Positions 16,635 to 24,768 are shown, counted from the first letter of the stretch. The stretch: DNA of 64,000 nt from Solirubrobacterales bacterium (GCA_023958085.1 JAMLGI010000008.1:61009-125008), one strand, 5' to 3'. Numbers and translations: made by a program. Notes: generated by a model from the sequence alone, not told the origin.

Positions 16635-18095
16635 TCACTCCCAGCGCCGGGTCTCGATTTCCCCGTCGGGCAGCCAGATCAGGTGGATTCCGTCGAGCGC
16701 CGGGTCGGTCCCGGGAAAGTCCCGGCGGCGATGGCCACCCCGGGACTCCTCGCGGGACGCCGCGGTGGCCCCGATCGCGCGGGCCAACGGGTACCGGTTC
16801 TGCGCCAGATGGGCCAGTCCGGCGCGATCCCTGAGCGGCCCCGCGAACCGCCAGACGTCGGCCCGGTCCTCGATCGTCGGTGGGCCGAACTCCCAGCCCG
16901 GAACTGGCGGCGGGGGGCCGTCGGACCGTTCGGCCAGCGCGGCCCGGGCCGCTCTCCGCCCGAAAACGAAGCACTCGGTCAGCGAGTTGGAGGCAAGCCG
17001 GTTGGCGCCGTGAAGCCCGGTGCAGGCGCACTCCCCGGCGGCGTAGAGACCGTCGACCGTGGTCATTCCGTTCAGGTCGACCGCGATCCCGCCCATCATG
17101 TAGTGGGCGCCGGGCGAAATTGGGACCGGACTGCGCTCCGGGTCGAGACCGGCCCGTTCCAGCAGCTCGAACACCGAAGGGAAACGTCCTCTCGAAACCT
17201 CCCGAAGATCGAGTCTGATCTCACCGCCGGTCCGGTCCGCCCGGTCGAGGATTGCGGCGGTCACATCGTCGCGGGGAGCCAGTTCGTCGGTGAACCGTTG
17301 ACCCGAGTTGTCGAGCAGGGTGGCTCCCTCGCCGCGGATCGCTTCGGTGATGAGTGCCCCGTCGAAGGGGGTGTCCGGGGCGGAGAGACAGGTCGGGTGA
17401 AACTGGCAGAACTCCAGGTCGGCCAGCTCGGCCCCGGCGGCGGAAGCCAGGACCGGCCCCGCCCCGATCGCTCCCCACGGATTCGAGGTTCGACGCCAGA
17501 GAGCGGCGGCTCCACCGGTGGCCAGCAGGGTGGCCCTGGCCCGAACCCTGCCCCGATCGGTGATCACCCCGTGGCAGCGGTTGCCGTCGCTCCAGAGGGA
17601 CGTCGCCGACGTTTCCTCGATCACCTCGATCCGGCTTTCGGCAGCGACCAGCCGGGCCAGGGCTCCGGTGATCTCGCGTCCGGTCTGGCTGCCGCCGGCG
17701 TGGATGATCCGGCGCACCGAGTGGCCGCCCTCGAGCGCCAGCGAGAGCGATCCGTCCGTTTCCCGGTCGAACCTCATTCCGCGCTCGATCAGGTCGTTGA
17801 CGATGCCGGGAGCCTCTTCGGTCAGGATCTCGACCGCGGCGGTCCGACACAGCCCTCGTCCCGCCGTGATCGTCTCGGCCGCATGCCGGGCTGGTGAATC
17901 CTCGGGGTCGAGTGCGGCGGCGAGCCCGCCCTGGGCGTGAAAACTGGCGCTCTCGGCCAGTGGCTTTCTCGAGATCAGGCAGACCGTGCCACCCGCTTCG
18001 GCAGCGCAGAGCGCCGCCCAGAGGCCGGCCGCTCCGCCACCCACGATCGCCAGATCGCAGTGCGCCAGATCCGGCCCTTGACCTCCGTCGACCAC
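16635..18095 (-). CDS. nadB: L-aspartate oxidase-like flavoprotein (NadB)
   Basis: A 486-residue FAD enzyme of the fumarate reductase/L-aspartate oxidase group. The dinucleotide fold DLAIVGGGAAGLWAAL opens the protein. SFHAQGGLAAAL, RIIHAGGSQTGREI, CQFHPTCL and the flavin/substrate motif YAAGECACTGLHGANRLASNSL are all diagnostic of NadB. It would oxidise aspartate to iminoaspartate for NAD synthesis, but no nadA or nadC is beside it; instead it sits upstream of hyuB-hyuA. It abuts the 99-residue gene upstream with no gap. The family assignment is strong; the pathway role in this context is inference. Confidence 0.85.
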   Translation of the reverse strand: MVDGGQGPDLAHCDLAIVGGGAAGLWAALCAAEAGGTVCLISRKPLAESASFHAQGGLAAALDPEDSPARHAAETITAGRGLCRTAAVEILTEEAPGIVNDLIERGMRFDRETDGSLSLALEGGHSVRRIIHAGGSQTGREITGALARLVAAESRIEVIEETSATSLWSDGNRCHGVITDRGRVRARATLLATGGAAALWRRTSNPWGAIGAGPVLASAAGAELADLEFCQFHPTCLSAPDTPFDGALITEAIRGEGATLLDNSGQRFTDELAPRDDVTAAILDRADRTGGEIRLDLREVSRGRFPSVFELLERAGLDPERSPVPISPGAHYMMGGIAVDLNGMTTVDGLYAAGECACTGLHGANRLASNSLTECFVFGRRAARAALAERSDGPPPPVPGWEFGPPTIEDRADVWRFAGPLRDRAGLAHLAQNRYPLARAIGATAASREESRGGHRRRDFPGTDPALDGIHLIWLPDGEIETRRWE

Positions 18096-18395
18096 TTATC
18101 GGCCGGGATCGGTGGCCGACTCGGCTTCGTGGCGGGCCAGATCCTCGAGCTGTTCCAGGGTCAGGCCTTCCTCCAGTCCGCGTGCGATCAGGTCGGCTTC
18201 ACGTTCGGTCTTCACGACCTCGGCCGCCCGGGCCGACAGGCGGGAACGGTCGAACCGTCCCTCGCTGGCCATCTCGGTGGTCATCTGACCCAGGTCGAGC
18301 AGGCCTTCGCGACGCAGCTCGTCGAGCTCCTCCAGATGATCACGCATCGCCCTGCGTTCACGGCCGGTCTGACCTTTCCGTCCGAACAGGGCCAT
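18096..18395 (-). CDS. Hypothetical protein, charged helical
   Basis: A 99-residue, highly charged and probably all-helical soluble protein (RAMRDHLEELDELRREGLLDLGQMTTEM). It has no cysteine, no membrane segment and no signal peptide. It shares one base with the upstream coiled-coil gene and directly abuts nadB, so it belongs to the same transcript. The similar helical, Glu/Arg-rich character of the two adjacent products suggests they may interact. I do not recognise a family. Confidence 0.65.
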   Translation of the reverse strand: MALFGRKGQTGRERRAMRDHLEELDELRREGLLDLGQMTTEMASEGRFDRSRLSARAAEVVKTEREADLIARGLEEGLTLEQLEDLARHEAESATDPGR

Positions 18396-19804
18396 CAGGA
18401 ATCACCTCGGTCCTGGTTTGCCATTTCCTTGCGCAGAGCTCCGATCTGTCCCCTCAGCCAGGTTACGGCTGCCTGCCTGGCCTCGGCCTCGGATCGGTCC
18501 CCGGCCGGCGGAACCGGTGCCGGCGGCGCGGTCGAAGCGGCGGCGGACTCGGCCGCGGCAACCTTCTCCTCGGCTTCGCGGGCCTTGACTTCGATCTCCT
18601 TGAGTCGGGTCTCCGCGGTTACCAGGGCCTCATCCCTGGCCGCCTTCTCAGCCACGAGTTCGGCCTCGAGTGAGGCCACCCGGGCGGCCAGGACCCGGTC
18701 GCCTTCGCCCGGGTCTGCAGCACCCTCCGGGGTGGCTTCCCCCTGTTCAAGTTCGACCGCCAGGGCCGCATCCGCCTCGATCTCGGAGGCCTGGCTTCGC
18801 ACCCAGGCAGTTGCCGCCTCACGGCCGGCGGCACTTTCCCGGGTCAGCCTGGTCTCGGCGGCGAGGGCGCGCTCCTCGGCCCCCGAGATCAGGCCGGCGG
18901 CAGACTTCAGCGCCGTTTCGAGGCCCTGGTTCGCGGTGGCCACCTCACGGGTGATCACCTCCAGCTCGGTCCGTGAATCGGTCTTCAGGGTTGCCCGGGC
19001 GGTTTCGATCGCCTGCCGGGCCCGGAGCTGGTCGGCCTCGATCCTCTCGGTGAGGCGGGTGAGCGGATCGGGGGCTTCCGGCGGGGCCTGGACCGGCTCG
19101 GCCTTGGCTGTCCGGGCCGCGACCGCCGGTGGTTCCGCGACTTCCGGGGTTGGCGGCGTGGCGACGGGGGACGGTGCTTCTGCCGGCGCAACCGGTTTCT
19201 CCGAAGCTTTCCGGGGCGCTCCTGTCGCGGCGACCGGAGCGGTAGCCGAGGGAGTCGGAGCCACGGTCGGCGGTTTTGCCGGGGTCGCGGGGGCGGCCGG
19301 TGCCTCCGGCTGGGCCTTCACCTGCGGGGCGGGTTGGGGAGAGGGCGAGGGCTTTTCCGGCGGCTCCGGTGGCGGGGGTGTGCGGTCCGGCTTCGGGGCC
19401 GGAGCGGCGGCGGCAGGCCGGCTCCCGGCCTCCTCCGGCTGCGTCCGGTAGGACGGAAGCAGATGTTCGTCGGTGTGGTCGCCGGGCGGACGGAGAACGT
19501 GTTCGGCGGTGTGTTCCCCGGTGATCAGGTCGTGCTCGGCGGTGAACTCGCCGGTCTGGGGAAGGTCATGTTCGGCGGTGTACTCACCGGTCGCCGGGTC
19601 CGGTTCGGGCCTTCGGTCGGGAACCTCAAGCAGTCCGAGTTCGCGTTCAACTTCGCCGACCTCGGCCGCGCCACGGGCCAGCAGGTTGTCGTCCCAGTCG
19701 CCCTGGACGTACATCCCGAGCACCAGCTCACCCAGCGCCTCACGGCGGTCGAGAAGCAGCTCTTCGAGCTGCCGCTGCTTCTTCTTCAGGGCACCCTTCC
19801 TCAT
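18395..19804 (-). CDS. Repeat-containing coiled-coil protein with Pro/Ala-rich linker
   Basis: A 469-residue protein in four parts. Residues 1-60 form a helical head (KKKQRQLEELLLDRREALGELVLGMYVQGDWDD). Residues 72-116 hold four near-identical ten-residue repeats of the form TGExTAEHDL. Residues 120-240 are a Pro/Ala-rich low-complexity linker. Residues 245-469 are predicted long coiled coils (ERIEADQLRARQAIETARAT, ASLEAELVAEKAARDEA). No signal peptide or membrane helix is visible. The gene overlaps the glycosyltransferase upstream by four bases and the 99-residue gene downstream by one. The design suggests a cytoskeletal or scaffold protein; the function is unknown. Confidence 0.7.
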   Translation of the reverse strand: MRKGALKKKQRQLEELLLDRREALGELVLGMYVQGDWDDNLLARGAAEVGEVERELGLLEVPDRRPEPDPATGEYTAEHDLPQTGEFTAEHDLITGEHTAEHVLRPPGDHTDEHLLPSYRTQPEEAGSRPAAAAPAPKPDRTPPPPEPPEKPSPSPQPAPQVKAQPEAPAAPATPAKPPTVAPTPSATAPVAATGAPRKASEKPVAPAEAPSPVATPPTPEVAEPPAVAARTAKAEPVQAPPEAPDPLTRLTERIEADQLRARQAIETARATLKTDSRTELEVITREVATANQGLETALKSAAGLISGAEERALAAETRLTRESAAGREAATAWVRSQASEIEADAALAVELEQGEATPEGAADPGEGDRVLAARVASLEAELVAEKAARDEALVTAETRLKEIEVKAREAEEKVAAAESAAASTAPPAPVPPAGDRSEAEARQAAVTWLRGQIGALRKEMANQDRGDS

Positions 19805-20823
19805 CTGCTGCTCCCATCATTACCGAACTGGCGGCCGGATACCGCGCTCGGCTCGTGGTTGAACCCTGAACTTTCCGGCCGGTCACGGTCGAGGATGTCG
19901 CCGTACGCGATCGCGACCCGTCGGGCGAGACGCTCCGCCGACAGTGCTTCGGCCCGGATTCTGCCTGGTGTGCGGGGGTCGTCCCGGGCGAGCAGGCCGG
20001 CCGCTTTCTCACCCCAGATCCCGGGGTCGAACGCGGCGCAGTGGCAGTCCCGCAGGTCACGGAGAGCGTGGGGGGCGATGCCGACCGGGGTCGAAAGCAC
20101 CGGGACGTCGCAGGCGAGGGCCTCCAGGCAGGCCAGCCCGAACCCCTCGTAGTCGGAGGTGACCAGGACCGCGTTCGCGGCGTTGATCCAGTCCGGCATC
20201 AGTTCCGGCTCGATCGATCCGCCGGAAAGGAGTTCGGCCCCGATGCGGTCGGCAACTTCACTTGCCCGGTCGAATCGCTTCTCGGGACGGGCGGGATTGG
20301 CCGGGAAGAAAAGGATCGGACGGTCGGGATCGAGCCCCAGCCGTTTCCGGGCCACCCGACGGTCCGTCGGCTGGAACCGGGTCAGGTCGCCGCCACAGGG
20401 CAGCACCGCGCTTCGGCCTTCGGGCATCGGCAGCCCGGGTCGGCCCGCCTCGGCGAAGAAGAGGGCACGGGAGACACCGGCCACGAGGTCGATCCGACGG
20501 GTGAGGAGGCGTGACGTCGGGCCGACGATCCGGTGTCGGACGTCGGTCCCGTGGAAGGTGACGATCAGAGGCCGGGCACCGGCAAGGAGCGCACACCAGC
20601 CGGCCAGACCGTAGTGGGCGTGGACGAGGTCGTATCTGGTGGTCTTCAGGCGTCGTCGGATCCGGCGGACCGCGGGAAGGTACTCCTTCTTGCCTGGCGG
20701 GAAACTGAGCAGATCGACCTCGATTCCGCCTGCCCGCAGGGCTTCAACCTGGTCGACGACCCAGCGGCCACGCTGCGGCGCCGAATCGTCAGGGCCGAAG
20801 TTCATCACCACAAGGACTCGCAT
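19801..20823 (-). CDS. Glycosyltransferase family 4-like protein
   Basis: A 340-residue GT-B glycosyltransferase. The N-terminal acceptor domain begins MRVLVVMNFGPDDSAPQRG and contains DLVHAHYGLAGW and PLIVTFHGTDVR. The C-terminal donor domain has the linker PILFFPANPARPEKRFDRA and the catalytic-loop motif TSDYEGFGLACLEALACDVPVL, including the E-x7-E pair of family GT4. ATG 20823 is chosen over an upstream start in a non-conserved leader. It probably adds a sugar to a lipid or polysaccharide on the cytoplasmic side of the membrane. It heads the run leading into the coiled-coil gene, hypothetical gene and nadB. Confidence 0.87.
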   Translation of the reverse strand: MRVLVVMNFGPDDSAPQRGRWVVDQVEALRAGGIEVDLLSFPPGKKEYLPAVRRIRRRLKTTRYDLVHAHYGLAGWCALLAGARPLIVTFHGTDVRHRIVGPTSRLLTRRIDLVAGVSRALFFAEAGRPGLPMPEGRSAVLPCGGDLTRFQPTDRRVARKRLGLDPDRPILFFPANPARPEKRFDRASEVADRIGAELLSGGSIEPELMPDWINAANAVLVTSDYEGFGLACLEALACDVPVLSTPVGIAPHALRDLRDCHCAAFDPGIWGEKAAGLLARDDPRTPGRIRAEALSAERLARRVAIAYGDILDRDRPESSGFNHEPSAVSGRQFGNDGSSR

Positions 20824-20968
20824 CGGCGCGCAGGTTATCCGCATTCGCTTTTCGAGAGGGGATTTTTCGCTTTGTTGCGTCCGGCGTGACGAAGACGTGA
20901 CCTCCCGGTCTTGTTCGGTGAGCGTCGCCCCCGGACGATCGGACGGCAAATCCGAAAAGGAGGTTTCA

Positions 20969-21217
20969 ATGCTCTACCGAGTAATGGGAAGCACCCACGC
21001 CGCCGTGTACAGCGCCGGCAGATCCGCCCGGAATGCGGTCGGGGGACAGTCGGGCCAGGGGACGGTCGAGTACGTGGGCCTGATCCTGCTGGTTTCGCTC
21101 CTGATGGTCGGCATGGTCGCCGCGATGCGGGGATTCAGCGGTCGGCAGGGGACCGAACTCGCCGAACTGATCGTCGACAAGATCCAGGCGGCGGTCGACA
21201 AGATCTCGTTTCGTTGA
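20969..21217 (+). CDS. Flp/TadE-type pilin-like small membrane protein
   Basis: An 82-residue protein with a very strong ribosome-binding site (AAAAGGAGG, six bases before the ATG), which implies high expression. A basic leader of about 30 residues leads to SGQGTVEYVGLILLVSLLMVG, the glycine, +5-type glutamate-tyrosine and hydrophobic helix typical of Flp-family prepilins cut by a TadV-like peptidase. The C-terminal 35 residues are polar. No tad assembly or peptidase genes are adjacent, so it is an orphan here. It is divergent from the glycosyltransferase and followed by a terminator-like hairpin. Confidence 0.7.
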   Translation: MLYRVMGSTHAAVYSAGRSARNAVGGQSGQGTVEYVGLILLVSLLMVGMVAAMRGFSGRQGTELAELIVDKIQAAVDKISFR

Positions 21218-21238
21218 TCGCTGACCCTCGCTGCTGGA

Positions 21239-21273
21239 GCCGGAGGGGGCCGGACTGCCCGGCCTCCTTCGGC
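21239..21273 (+). terminator. GC-rich hairpin after pilin-like gene
   Basis: A stem of about 15 bases with two imperfect pairs (left arm GCCGGAGGGGGCCGG, 21239-21253; right arm ending TTCGGC at 21273) lies 22 bases after the stop codon and before rph. TTCT follows. It probably separates the abundant small-gene transcript from the rph-rdgB operon. Confidence 0.55.
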
Positions 21274-21291
21274 TTCTGGGACACTCTCCGG

Positions 21292-22041
21292 ATGAGTGAA
21301 GATCCCCCGTCCCGCAGCCACGGCCGATCCCCATCCGACCTGCGTCCGACCTCGATCGAGCCCGGTTTCGTTGCCAGCGCCGACGGGTCTGCCCTGATCA
21401 GCGCCGGGGGCACCCGGGTGATCTGCACCGCTTCGGTTTCGCCCTCGGTGCCGAAATGGATGGAGGGTCGCGGCCGCGGTTGGGTCACCGCGGAGTACGC
21501 GATGCTCCCCGCATCGACCGGATCGCGGAAGGTCCGCGACATCGTCCGGGGCAGGCCGGACGGGCGCGGGGTTGAGATCCAGCGGCTGATCGGTCGCTCA
21601 CTCCGGGTGGGCGTGGATTTCAAGGCGCTGGGCGAGCGTTCGGTGGTGATCGACTGCGACGTGCTCGAGGCGGACGGGGGCACCCGTTGCGCCTCGATCA
21701 CCGGTGGCTGGGTCGCGCTCTGGCTGGCGCTGGAAGGCCTGAGGGCATCCGGCGAGATCGAACGGCACCCGTTGACGACCCAGGTCGCCGCGGTCTCGGT
21801 CGGCATGGTCGGCGGCAGGCCGCTCTGCGACCTCGACTACCCGGAGGACTCCTCGGCCGAGGTCGATGCCAACGTGGTGATGACCGGGGAGGGCGGACTG
21901 GTCGAGGTTCAGGCCACCGCCGAGCGGACGCCGCTCAGCCGCACCTCGCTTGACCAGCTCCTGGCTTTGGCCGAGGGCGGCATCGACCGGCTCCGTGAGC
22001 TTCAGCGTGAGGCGATCGGCCGGGAAACGTCGGCGGCGTGA
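21292..22041 (+). CDS. rph: Ribonuclease PH
   Basis: A 249-residue phosphorolytic 3'-5' exoribonuclease that trims tRNA 3' ends. Recognised by RPTSIEPGFVASADGSAL, VPKWMEGRGRGWVTAEYAMLPAST, the phosphate-binding loop region GRPDGRGVEIQRLIGRSLR, IDCDVLEADGGTRCASITGG and the C-terminal CDLDYPEDSSAEVDANVVMT. ATG 21292 gives the usual length with a slightly longer, Ser/Pro-rich N-terminus. Its stop overlaps the rdgB start by four bases (GTGA), the classical rph-rdgB pairing. Confidence 0.96.
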   Translation: MSEDPPSRSHGRSPSDLRPTSIEPGFVASADGSALISAGGTRVICTASVSPSVPKWMEGRGRGWVTAEYAMLPASTGSRKVRDIVRGRPDGRGVEIQRLIGRSLRVGVDFKALGERSVVIDCDVLEADGGTRCASITGGWVALWLALEGLRASGEIERHPLTTQVAAVSVGMVGGRPLCDLDYPEDSSAEVDANVVMTGEGGLVEVQATAERTPLSRTSLDQLLALAEGGIDRLRELQREAIGRETSAA

Positions 22042-22613
22042 TCCTCGCCAGTTCCAACCCTCACAAGCTCGGCGAGTTCAGGGAGCTGCTGCCCGGGGTC
22101 GAACTCGAGCTCCTGCCGAGCGACTTCGTTTCGCCCCCGGAAACGGGCGACACCTTCGCCGAGAACGCACTGATCAAGGCTCACGCGGCCTTTCGGGTGA
22201 CCGGTGGGCCGGTGATCGCCGATGACTCCGGGATCGAGGTTGAGGCCCTGGCCGGTCGGCCGGGGGTGCGGTCGGCCCGGTATGCCGGGGAGGACGCGAC
22301 CGATGAGGAGAACCTCGCCCGGGTTCTGCGGGAGACTGCGGCAGCGGATGGTGGTGACCGGGCCCGATTCGTCTGTGTGATCGCCTTGATCGAGGAGTCC
22401 GGCCGGGAACGGCTGTTCAAGGGGGTATGTGAGGGGCGCTTGATCGGCGACCCGCGGGGCGAGCGCGGTTTCGGCTACGACCCCGCCTTCGTCCCGGACG
22501 GTACCGGTCCGGAAGACCAACGCACGATGGCCGAGCTACGGCCGGAAGAGAAGAACGCAGTCAGCCATCGTGGCCAGGCGGCGGGTGCCCTGCTGGCCGG
22601 GCTCGAGGCCTGA
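22038..22613 (+). CDS. rdgB: Non-canonical purine NTP pyrophosphatase (RdgB/HAM1)
   Basis: A 191-residue house-cleaning enzyme that hydrolyses ITP, dITP and XTP to monophosphates. The GTG start is followed by the family signature ILASSNPHKLGEFRELL. FAENALIKAHAAF, VIADDSGIEVEALAGRPGVRSARYAG, the GERGFGYDPAFVPDG loop and the C-terminal KNAVSHRGQA complete the active site. It overlaps rph by four bases. Length and motifs are standard. Confidence 0.96.
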   Translation: MILASSNPHKLGEFRELLPGVELELLPSDFVSPPETGDTFAENALIKAHAAFRVTGGPVIADDSGIEVEALAGRPGVRSARYAGEDATDEENLARVLRETAAADGGDRARFVCVIALIEESGRERLFKGVCEGRLIGDPRGERGFGYDPAFVPDGTGPEDQRTMAELRPEEKNAVSHRGQAAGALLAGLEA

Positions 22614-22621
22614 CCGACGGA

Positions 22622-22795
22622 TCAGTGCCGACCCGGATCGGCCCCCGAACCTCCGGGCAGGAGGTTCACGGCCGCGGCCAGCCCGACCGCGCAGACGGTA
22701 GCCCCGTATCCGGCATATCCGGCGATGAAGGTTCCGACTGCGGCGATCGCGCACACCGCGACCACAGCCAGCCAGGAGGCTCTTCCGAGAGACAT
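22622..22795 (-). CDS. Small two-helix membrane protein
   Basis: A 57-residue product from ATG 22795: two hydrophobic segments (ASWLAVVAVCAIAAVGTFIAG and YGATVCAVGLAAAVNLL) joined by a tight AGYAGY turn, with a short polar tail. It is convergent with rdgB and divergent from the gene at 22825. Small size and lack of a recognised family leave its reality and role uncertain, but codon pattern and membrane-hairpin design support a real gene. Confidence 0.5.
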   Translation of the reverse strand: MSLGRASWLAVVAVCAIAAVGTFIAGYAGYGATVCAVGLAAAVNLLPGGSGADPGRH

Positions 22796-22824
22796 GGCCG
22801 GTATGTTGCTACATCTTGGCTGGC

Positions 22825-23220
22825 ATGAGTACTGAATCCGAGAATCCGGGCGACGGATCCCGGGCCGAGCCTGCGCGTCGCGCACTCGAAAGCCTGGCCG
22901 AAATGGAGCCGGAACTTCGCTCCGCGGCACTATTTGCCGGGAACGCGGCCGATGGCAAGCTGCTGGCTGCCGATGGAGACGCGGACTGGGTCAACCGTGC
23001 ACGGGAGCTGGATGCGGCCGTTCGCGCTGCGTCCGAGGGCGAGTTCGACTCAGCCCATGTTGCCCTTGAGCAGGGAGAGGCATTCGTCCTGGCGGAGAGT
23101 GGGTACACGCTGGTCTGGACCACTGGGCGGTTCGTGCTGGCCTCGCTCACCCGGTTCGACGCACGCATGTGTCTGCGCGATCTGGCTGCGGAAGATCCCG
23201 GTCCGGGAGCGGAAAATTGA
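22825..23220 (+). CDS. Hypothetical protein, possible roadblock/LC7-type fold
   Basis: A 131-residue soluble protein. The order helix (ARRALESLAEMEPELRSAALF), strands (DGKLLAADGD), helix (WVNRARELDAAVRAAS), strands (FDSAHVALEQGEAFVLAESGYTLVWTT) and final strand (RFVLASLTRFD) resembles a roadblock/LC7 domain, as found in small-GTPase partner proteins. A TTG at 22816 would add three residues. It is followed after 22 bases by a 69-residue gene that may be a partner. The fold is judged by pattern only. Confidence 0.6.
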   Translation: MSTESENPGDGSRAEPARRALESLAEMEPELRSAALFAGNAADGKLLAADGDADWVNRARELDAAVRAASEGEFDSAHVALEQGEAFVLAESGYTLVWTTGRFVLASLTRFDARMCLRDLAAEDPGPGAEN

Positions 23221-23242
23221 ACCCGATCGGGGGAAGAGAACG

Positions 23243-23452
23243 GTGCTGAAGCCACATCGGGTCCTGGTCGACAAGGTGAATCTGTATGCCGACGAAGCGG
23301 CTGCGTTCCTCCGGCGGCGACGCCACAGCCGGCGCGAGTACGTGCGGATCGAGCATCGTGACGGAACCGGGCTCGATCTTCCGGTAGGGAGTGAACGTGC
23401 GGCAGCTGCCGTGGCCGCCGCGCGCCGCCTGCTCGGTCCCGACGGGGGCTGA
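23243..23452 (+). CDS. Hypothetical small protein
   Basis: A 69-residue basic protein from GTG 23243, with GGGGAAGAG nine bases upstream. Sequence segments KVNLYADEAAAFLRRRRHSRREYVRIE and GLDLPVGSERAAAAVAAARRLL suggest a beta strand flanked by helices. It follows the roadblock-like gene closely, so the two are likely co-transcribed. I do not recognise a family. Confidence 0.5.
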   Translation: MLKPHRVLVDKVNLYADEAAAFLRRRRHSRREYVRIEHRDGTGLDLPVGSERAAAAVAAARRLLGPDGG

Positions 23453-23590
23453 ATCAGGGCCTCGGCCGGAGTCCGGTTCCCGGGTTCCTGGCGGAACTGG
23501 CGGGATTGCCGGGTCGGGTGGCAGCAAACGGCGTCCGCATGCGGTGTTACCGTAGGCGCCATTCCCTAACTCCTGAGGAGGATTACTGAC

Positions 23591-23869
23591 GTGACCAAAG
23601 CTGAGTTTCTCGAGAAGGTGGCCGCTGACGACCGCATCGGCAGCAAGAAGGCCGCGAGTGACGCGGTCGATGCAGTCCTCGAAACGATCACCGACATCCT
23701 GACCAGCGGCGGCGAAGTCAACTTCACCGGCTTCGGCAAGTTCCACGTGGCTGAGCGTTCGGCCCGCCAGGGTGTGAACCCCCGTACCCGCGAGCGGATC
23801 ACGATCCCCGGTGGCAAGGTGCCGCGCTTCTCCGCCGGTTCCGCGCTGAAGAAGCAGGTCAAGGGCTGA
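23591..23869 (+). CDS. hup: HU-family DNA-binding protein
   Basis: A 92-residue nucleoid protein that bends and compacts DNA. The N-terminus MTKAEFLEKVAADDRIGSKKAASDAVDAV forms the dimerisation helices. GFGKFHVAERSARQGVNPRT and ERITIPGGKVPRFSAGSALK make the beta-arm and C-terminal strand. The GTG start is preceded by GAGGAGG. It lacks the long Lys/Ala-rich C-terminal tail of mycobacterial HupB. Its stop codon is overlapped by the frame of pyrF. Confidence 0.95.
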   Translation: MTKAEFLEKVAADDRIGSKKAASDAVDAVLETITDILTSGGEVNFTGFGKFHVAERSARQGVNPRTRERITIPGGKVPRFSAGSALKKQVKG

Positions 23870-24768
23870 GCCACTTCGCCGATCGCGCTGCGGCGCTCGT
23901 TGAGGAGCGCCGCAGCCAGATCTGTCTCGGTCTGGATCCGGATCCGGCTGCGCTCGGCGCAGCAGCGGGTTCCGGCATCCGGACCGAGGGCGTTGCCGCC
24001 GCGGTCCGGGCGGCCGAAGCGACCGCCGCCCACTGCTTTCGGCTGATCGATCTCGCCGGTCCCGCCTGCGTCGCGATCAAGCCTCAGCTGGCCTGCTTCG
24101 AGCGGCTCGGCTGGCCCGGCTGGCGGGCGCTCACCGAGATCTGTGAGGCTGCTCGGGCCGCCGGCCTGCTGGTGATAGCCGACGGCAAGCGTGGGGATGT
24201 CCCGGTTTCGGCCAGGGCCTACGGCCAGGCACTCACCGACGGAATTGAGTCGCCGTTCGGACACATCCCCGGTCTGGGAGCGGACGCCTTCACGGTTAAC
24301 CCCCTGCTCGGGGTTGACGCGCTCGAGCCGATGTTCGAGGCAGCCGGACGGACCTGCGCGGGGGTCTTCTGCCTGGTCCGGACCAGTAATCCGGGTGCCG
24401 CGGACGTCGAGGATCTCCTCGCCGGTGATCGACCGGTACACGAGCATCTCGCCGGGATCGTCGATCGATTCAGCGACCAACTGAGTGGATCCGCCTCCGG
24501 GCTGAGCGGTGCCGGAGCGGTGGTCGGGGCGACCGAGCCCGGTCACATCGAACGTCTCCGTGCACTGATGCCGAGGGCGATCTTCCTGATCCCGGGCATC
24601 GGAGCCCAGGGCGGACGACCAGAGGATCTCGGCCCCGCTTTTGCGCCGGGAAGGGCAGCGGCCCTGATCGCGGCCTCACGGTCGATCGCCGGGGCTGATG
24701 ACCCGGCCGCGGCGGCTGAGGAATTGCGGCGCCGGGTTTGGGCCGTATCCGGCGGCGCTGCGGTATAA
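23866..24768 (+). CDS. pyrF: Orotidine-5'-phosphate decarboxylase, type 2, apparent CTG start
   Basis: A 300-residue enzyme making UMP from OMP. The N-terminal substrate motif ICLGLDPDP, the catalytic DGKRGDV (Lys108) and the C-terminal FLIPGIGAQGG phosphate loop identify the long (type 2) pyrF family. In this frame there is no ATG, GTG or TTG between the preceding in-frame stop (23848-23850) and residue 103. The conserved N-terminus therefore requires a non-standard start, and CTG at 23866-23868, overlapping the HU stop as CTGA, is the best candidate. Translational coupling to HU would fit. A perfect 11-base hairpin at 23888-23915 lies just inside the gene. A sequencing error is the alternative. 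Confidence 0.85.
   Translation: MSHFADRAAALVEERRSQICLGLDPDPAALGAAAGSGIRTEGVAAAVRAAEATAAHCFRLIDLAGPACVAIKPQLACFERLGWPGWRALTEICEAARAAGLLVIADGKRGDVPVSARAYGQALTDGIESPFGHIPGLGADAFTVNPLLGVDALEPMFEAAGRTCAGVFCLVRTSNPGAADVEDLLAGDRPVHEHLAGIVDRFSDQLSGSASGLSGAGAVVGATEPGHIERLRALMPRAIFLIPGIGAQGGRPEDLGPAFAPGRAAALIAASRSIAGADDPAAAAEELRRRVWAVSGGAAV
23888..23915 (+). promoter_or_regulatory. Perfect hairpin at HU/pyrF junction
   Basis: CTGCGGCGCTC (23888-23898) and GAGCGCCGCAG (23905-23915) form a perfect 11-base stem with a six-base loop, 18 bases past the HU stop and within the first codons of pyrF. No T-tract follows. It could stabilise the HU message or act as an attenuator limiting pyrF expression. Confidence 0.55.
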
